Positions 4,928 to 7,095 of a DNA stretch of 7,095 bases are shown in pieces; positions within the stretch are counted from its first letter, which is position 1; each line of letters begins with the position of its first letter. Location of the stretch: NCBI GenBank assembly GCA_018713505.1, contig DVOL01000024.1, positions 1 to 7,095 of the forward strand. Reading direction: 5' to 3'. The translations under genes and the position numbers were made by a program. Under the pieces are notes generated by a model. The model did not search any database, was not told where the DNA came from, and worked only from the letters and a program-made list of their open reading frames with translations. This stretch comes from Faeciplasma avium (lineage in GTDB: Bacteria; Bacillota; Clostridia; Oscillospirales; Ruminococcaceae).

Positions 4928-5855
4928 CCGCCGGTCCCCTCCTTTTATGCCTGATTTTTCTAAGAAGTACCTCCCAGGAGGCTTTAAGATATGGCAGTGA
5001 GATGGCAGCTACTACTATCACCGACGAGACAGCCTTGAGCATAAAGGCGGGCATATCCAGTCTCAGAGCGGCGGCGTATACAAGGCGGAATATCACCGCT
5101 CCCACAACGACTCCGACTCCGCCCAGAGCAAGCCCTCCCCTGCCCATAAGCGTCCTGCCGATTAGAAGCGACGCCAGCGCAATCGTCAGCATACCGTTTC
5201 CCAGGTTGATGTCGACAGACTTCTGCGCCTGTGCCATCAGGCAGCCAGACAGCCCGGTGAGAGCGTTTGAGGCGCACAGCCCGATTATCGTCATGTGGAC
5301 GATGTTTATCGAGGAGGACCTAACCATGTCGGGATTGTCTCCCGCACAGCGAATCGACATCCCCAGCTTGGTCTTTAAAAACGCTACCAGCACCGCAACA
5401 GCGGCGGCGACTATCACCAAGACCGCCAAAAGCTTATACTGCTCCTCGATAAGGCTGCCCTCCAAAAGCCCCTTTGCCTTTGTAAAAACAGTGTCAGCCT
5501 TGTTAAGGGGTATCAGCGAGGCTCCGTCCATCGCAGCGACATTCACAGAGTATAGAGCGGTATTTACTATAATTCCCGCAAGCAGTGAGTTCACGCCCAT
5601 CTTGGTCTGCAAAAAGCCGGTCACAAAGCCGGAGAGCATACCGGCCAGCATTGCGGCGGGCAGAGCCAAGAACGGATGCCCGTTCAGCGAGACATTTGCC
5701 CCTACGACAGCGCCTAGGGTGAAGCAGCCGTCGGTTGACAGGTCGCAGACATTTAGCATACTGTAGCTCAGATACAGCGACAGCGCAGTCAGCGAGCATA
5801 TCAGGCCAAGCTCGGCGGCGGACTGGGCAAGACCCAGCAAGGTACCAAAATCCAT
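4920..5855 (-). CDS. ABC importer permease (TrpY/COG4120-like)
   Basis: This 311-residue, very hydrophobic protein belongs to the branched-chain-type permease fold (BPD_transp_2). I count about eight or nine membrane segments across residues 10-290 and a basic cytoplasmic tail (LLRKIRHKRRGP, 297-308). CDLSTDGCFTLGAVVGANV (37-55) near the N-terminus fits permeases paired with ABC_sub_bind lipoproteins. The loop TKLGMSIRCAGDNPDMVRSSSI (162-183) resembles the ATPase-contacting coupling helix of the family. An AGAGGG ribosome binding site lies about 10 bases before the ATG. The gap to the lipoprotein gene upstream is 44 bases, and the stop overlaps the ATPase start. It probably works as a homodimer, since no second permease gene is present. 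Confidence 0.92.
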   Translation of the reverse strand: MDFGTLLGLAQSAAELGLICSLTALSLYLSYSMLNVCDLSTDGCFTLGAVVGANVSLNGHPFLALPAAMLAGMLSGFVTGFLQTKMGVNSLLAGIIVNTALYSVNVAAMDGASLIPLNKADTVFTKAKGLLEGSLIEEQYKLLAVLVIVAAAVAVLVAFLKTKLGMSIRCAGDNPDMVRSSSINIVHMTIIGLCASNALTGLSGCLMAQAQKSVDINLGNGMLTIALASLLIGRTLMGRGGLALGGVGVVVGAVIFRLVYAAALRLDMPAFMLKAVSSVIVVAAISLPYLKASWEVLLRKIRHKRRGPADA

Positions 5856-5899
5856 ATCAAAAAATCCCTCTCGGAAGCTAGGTTAAGTCCTGGCTTTAT

Positions 5900-6925
5900 T
5901 TAGAAGCTCTCGCCGGTTGCAATCGGCTGGACCTTTAGGCAGTACGGACCGATAAGCTCCGCAAGCTGGTCGTAGTCGTAGCCAAGAGCCGATGAGACCT
6001 CGGTGTTTATAGTGGCCGTGCCGTTGTCGAAGGTCATTACGGGAAGGTCCTGGGGAGCCTTGCCGTTTACGGCTATCTCGTAAATCATGTCGGCGGTCTG
6101 TCTGCCAAGGTTTGCATAGTCAACTCCGTAGCCCAGGAAGGCGCCGTTCAGAGCAAAGGAATCAGCTCCGCCGTAGTGAGGAATCTTAGCCTCCATGAAT
6201 ATCTCGTAGATGGCAAGCTGAGCCTTCATGATGGTGTTGTCAGAGGGTGTGAACACAGCGTCCACGCCGTCGGACACGAGTGCCTGAGCCGCAAGGATGA
6301 CCTCCTCGTTGTTGGTCCCGGTGCGCTCTACAACCTCAACGCCCTTAGAGGTAAGGTACTCCTTCGCCTGGGCGATTGCAGTGGTGGAGGATTCCTGTCC
6401 CTGGTCGTACAAAAGACCAATCTTTTTAGCCTCGGGGTCTATTGTGAAGATGAGGTTCATGATGGCGTTGGTGTCAAGATAGTCGCTTGTTCCCGTGAGA
6501 TAGGAGCCGGGAGCCTCTAGGCTGTCGACCAGTCCGGCGGCAACAGGGTCGGAAACTGCGGAGAAAACAACCGGGATTCCAGTATCCTCTGCCGCAGTCT
6601 GCATTGCCATGGCAACGGGAGTTGCGATTCCGACAAGGACATCGACATCGGACATGATGTAGTTTTCGATTATCTGATTCATAACCACGGCGTCAGCGTT
6701 GGGGTTGTCGTAATCGACATTGATGGTGACTCCGTTCTCCTGTGCAAGCTCAGCAAGCCTCGACTGGATGTTCTCGGCTATCTGGTTGAGCGAGGCGTCG
6801 TCGACATAGTTGCATATGCCGATTGTGTAGCCGTCGTCGTTGTCGGAGGCTCCGCAGCCAAACAGTCCCAGAGCCATAGTCGCCGCTAGTAAGATACCAA
6901 TAGTTCTTTTGAATGCCGTTTTCAT
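5900..6925 (-). CDS. ABC importer substrate-binding lipoprotein (TrpX/ABC_sub_bind family)
   Basis: This 341-residue extracytoplasmic solute-binding protein starts with a lipoprotein signal: MKTAFKRTIG, a hydrophobic stretch to residue 23 and the lipobox LFGC with lipidated C24. The mature part (about 33-325) is a two-lobed periplasmic-binding fold of the ABC_sub_bind type, with YTIGICNYVDDASLN (32-46), VDVLVGIATPVAMAMQ (93-108), GIPVVFSAVSDPVAAGLV (115-132), DPEAKKIGLLYD (164-175), a TPSDNT turn near 230 and IPHYGGADSFALNGAFLGYGV (247-267). The last pieces are characteristic of the family. The ATG at 6925 has GGAGGT 8 bases upstream. It is the first gene of the operon, about 35 bases after the T-box terminator. 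Family members bind tryptophan or other aromatic or aliphatic ligands; the exact ligand is not evident from the residues. Confidence 0.92.
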   Translation of the reverse strand: MKTAFKRTIGILLAATMALGLFGCGASDNDDGYTIGICNYVDDASLNQIAENIQSRLAELAQENGVTINVDYDNPNADAVVMNQIIENYIMSDVDVLVGIATPVAMAMQTAAEDTGIPVVFSAVSDPVAAGLVDSLEAPGSYLTGTSDYLDTNAIMNLIFTIDPEAKKIGLLYDQGQESSTTAIAQAKEYLTSKGVEVVERTGTNNEEVILAAQALVSDGVDAVFTPSDNTIMKAQLAIYEIFMEAKIPHYGGADSFALNGAFLGYGVDYANLGRQTADMIYEIAVNGKAPQDLPVMTFDNGTATINTEVSSALGYDYDQLAELIGPYCLKVQPIATGESF

Positions 6926-6961
6926 TTTCCATTACCTCCAATGATTTATTTTGGGCGTGAT

Positions 6962-7002
6962 AGAAAAAAATAAGACCCTGCCCCAAAAATATGGGACAGA
7001 AG
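6962..7002 (-). terminator. T-box-controlled terminator before the importer operon
   Basis: CUGUCCC (6999 to 6993) pairs with GGGGCAG (6984 to 6978, one G-U) around an 8-base loop, with G-U extension pairs outside. UUAUUUUUUU follows. Its 5' arm overlaps the antiterminator's 3' strand (7002 to 6992), so the two structures exclude each other. Confidence 0.85.
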
Positions 7003-7095
7003 CCCTGCTCCTGCGATACCACCCAAATTGACGCCACAAAAGCGTCCCCTCGCTTATGCGTTCTATCAAACGCATCCCGACTGATAACGGATGGG
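6962..7095 (-). promoter_or_regulatory. T-box leader, 3' part (Stem I and specifier outside the window)
   Basis: The minus-strand RNA contains GGGUGGUAUCGCAGG (7024 to 7010), matching the T-box consensus GGGUGGNACCGCG. It folds as a canonical antiterminator: UGGG pairs with CCCA, a 7-base bulge UGGUAUC is left open to pair with the tRNA NCCA end, and GCAGGAG pairs with CUUCUGU (7 bp). Upstream are two hairpins, GACGC/GCGTC (7030-7046) and a Stem III-like ATGCGTT/AACGCAT (7056-7075). The variable base after UGG is U (plus-strand position 7018), so the sensed tRNA should have A at position 73. The specifier loop lies beyond 7095, so the amino acid cannot be read. Uncharged tRNA would favour the antiterminator and switch the importer on. 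Confidence 0.9.

Noticed and set aside
5002..5766. 254-residue plus-strand frame opposite the permease
   Set aside because: It is a mirror of the permease codon pattern, low in complexity and without a ribosome binding site or known domain.
6750..7037. 95-residue minus-strand frame over the T-box and lipoprotein start
   Set aside because: It covers the T-box antiterminator and terminator and runs out of frame into a clear lipoprotein gene.

Overview
The window looks like part of a Clostridia (Bacillota) chromosome, most likely a Lachnospiraceae-type anaerobe. The reasons are sigma-A promoters of the TTGACA/TATAAT kind, AGGAG ribosome binding sites, a T-box leader, a cyclic-di-GMP-I riboswitch, and the CotH / VTC-domain / DUF4956 gene trio. 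This placement is inferred from content and style, not from a database match. All six recognised genes lie on the minus strand, so the text reads from high to low coordinates. I found no plus-strand gene, tRNA, rRNA, CRISPR array or insertion sequence.

Region 1 (7095 to 4081) is an amino-acid-type ABC importer operon. It opens with the 3' half of a T-box leader (antiterminator and terminator visible, Stem I outside the window). Then come a substrate-binding lipoprotein, a membrane permease and an ATPase, ending in a strong Rho-independent terminator. The family is that of TrpXYZ-type importers. The T-box base that reads the tRNA discriminator is U, which predicts a tRNA with A73 and so argues against tryptophan.

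Region 2 (4080 to 2229) is a 320-base AT-rich gap holding a nine-C homopolymer, a good promoter and a structured leader, followed by a membrane-bound PAS-GGDEF diguanylate cyclase with an intact GGDEF site and no I-site.

Region 3 (2248 to 1) is the most interesting part. A perfect TTGACA-N17-TATAAT promoter sits in the last codons of the cyclase gene. The leader it drives contains what I read as a cyclic-di-GMP-I (GEMM-I) riboswitch fused to a Rho-independent terminator. Behind it lie a VTC-domain protein (polyphosphate polymerase-like), a DUF4956 membrane protein and a CotH-family protein-kinase-like protein that runs off the window. The terminator is also the only one seen after the cyclase gene.

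Taken together, a cyclase that makes c-di-GMP sits directly upstream of an operon whose transcription appears to be gated by c-di-GMP. That suggests a compact local circuit linking second-messenger signalling to a VTC/DUF4956/CotH cell-surface or polyphosphate-related system. The biochemical job of that trio is not established from sequence.
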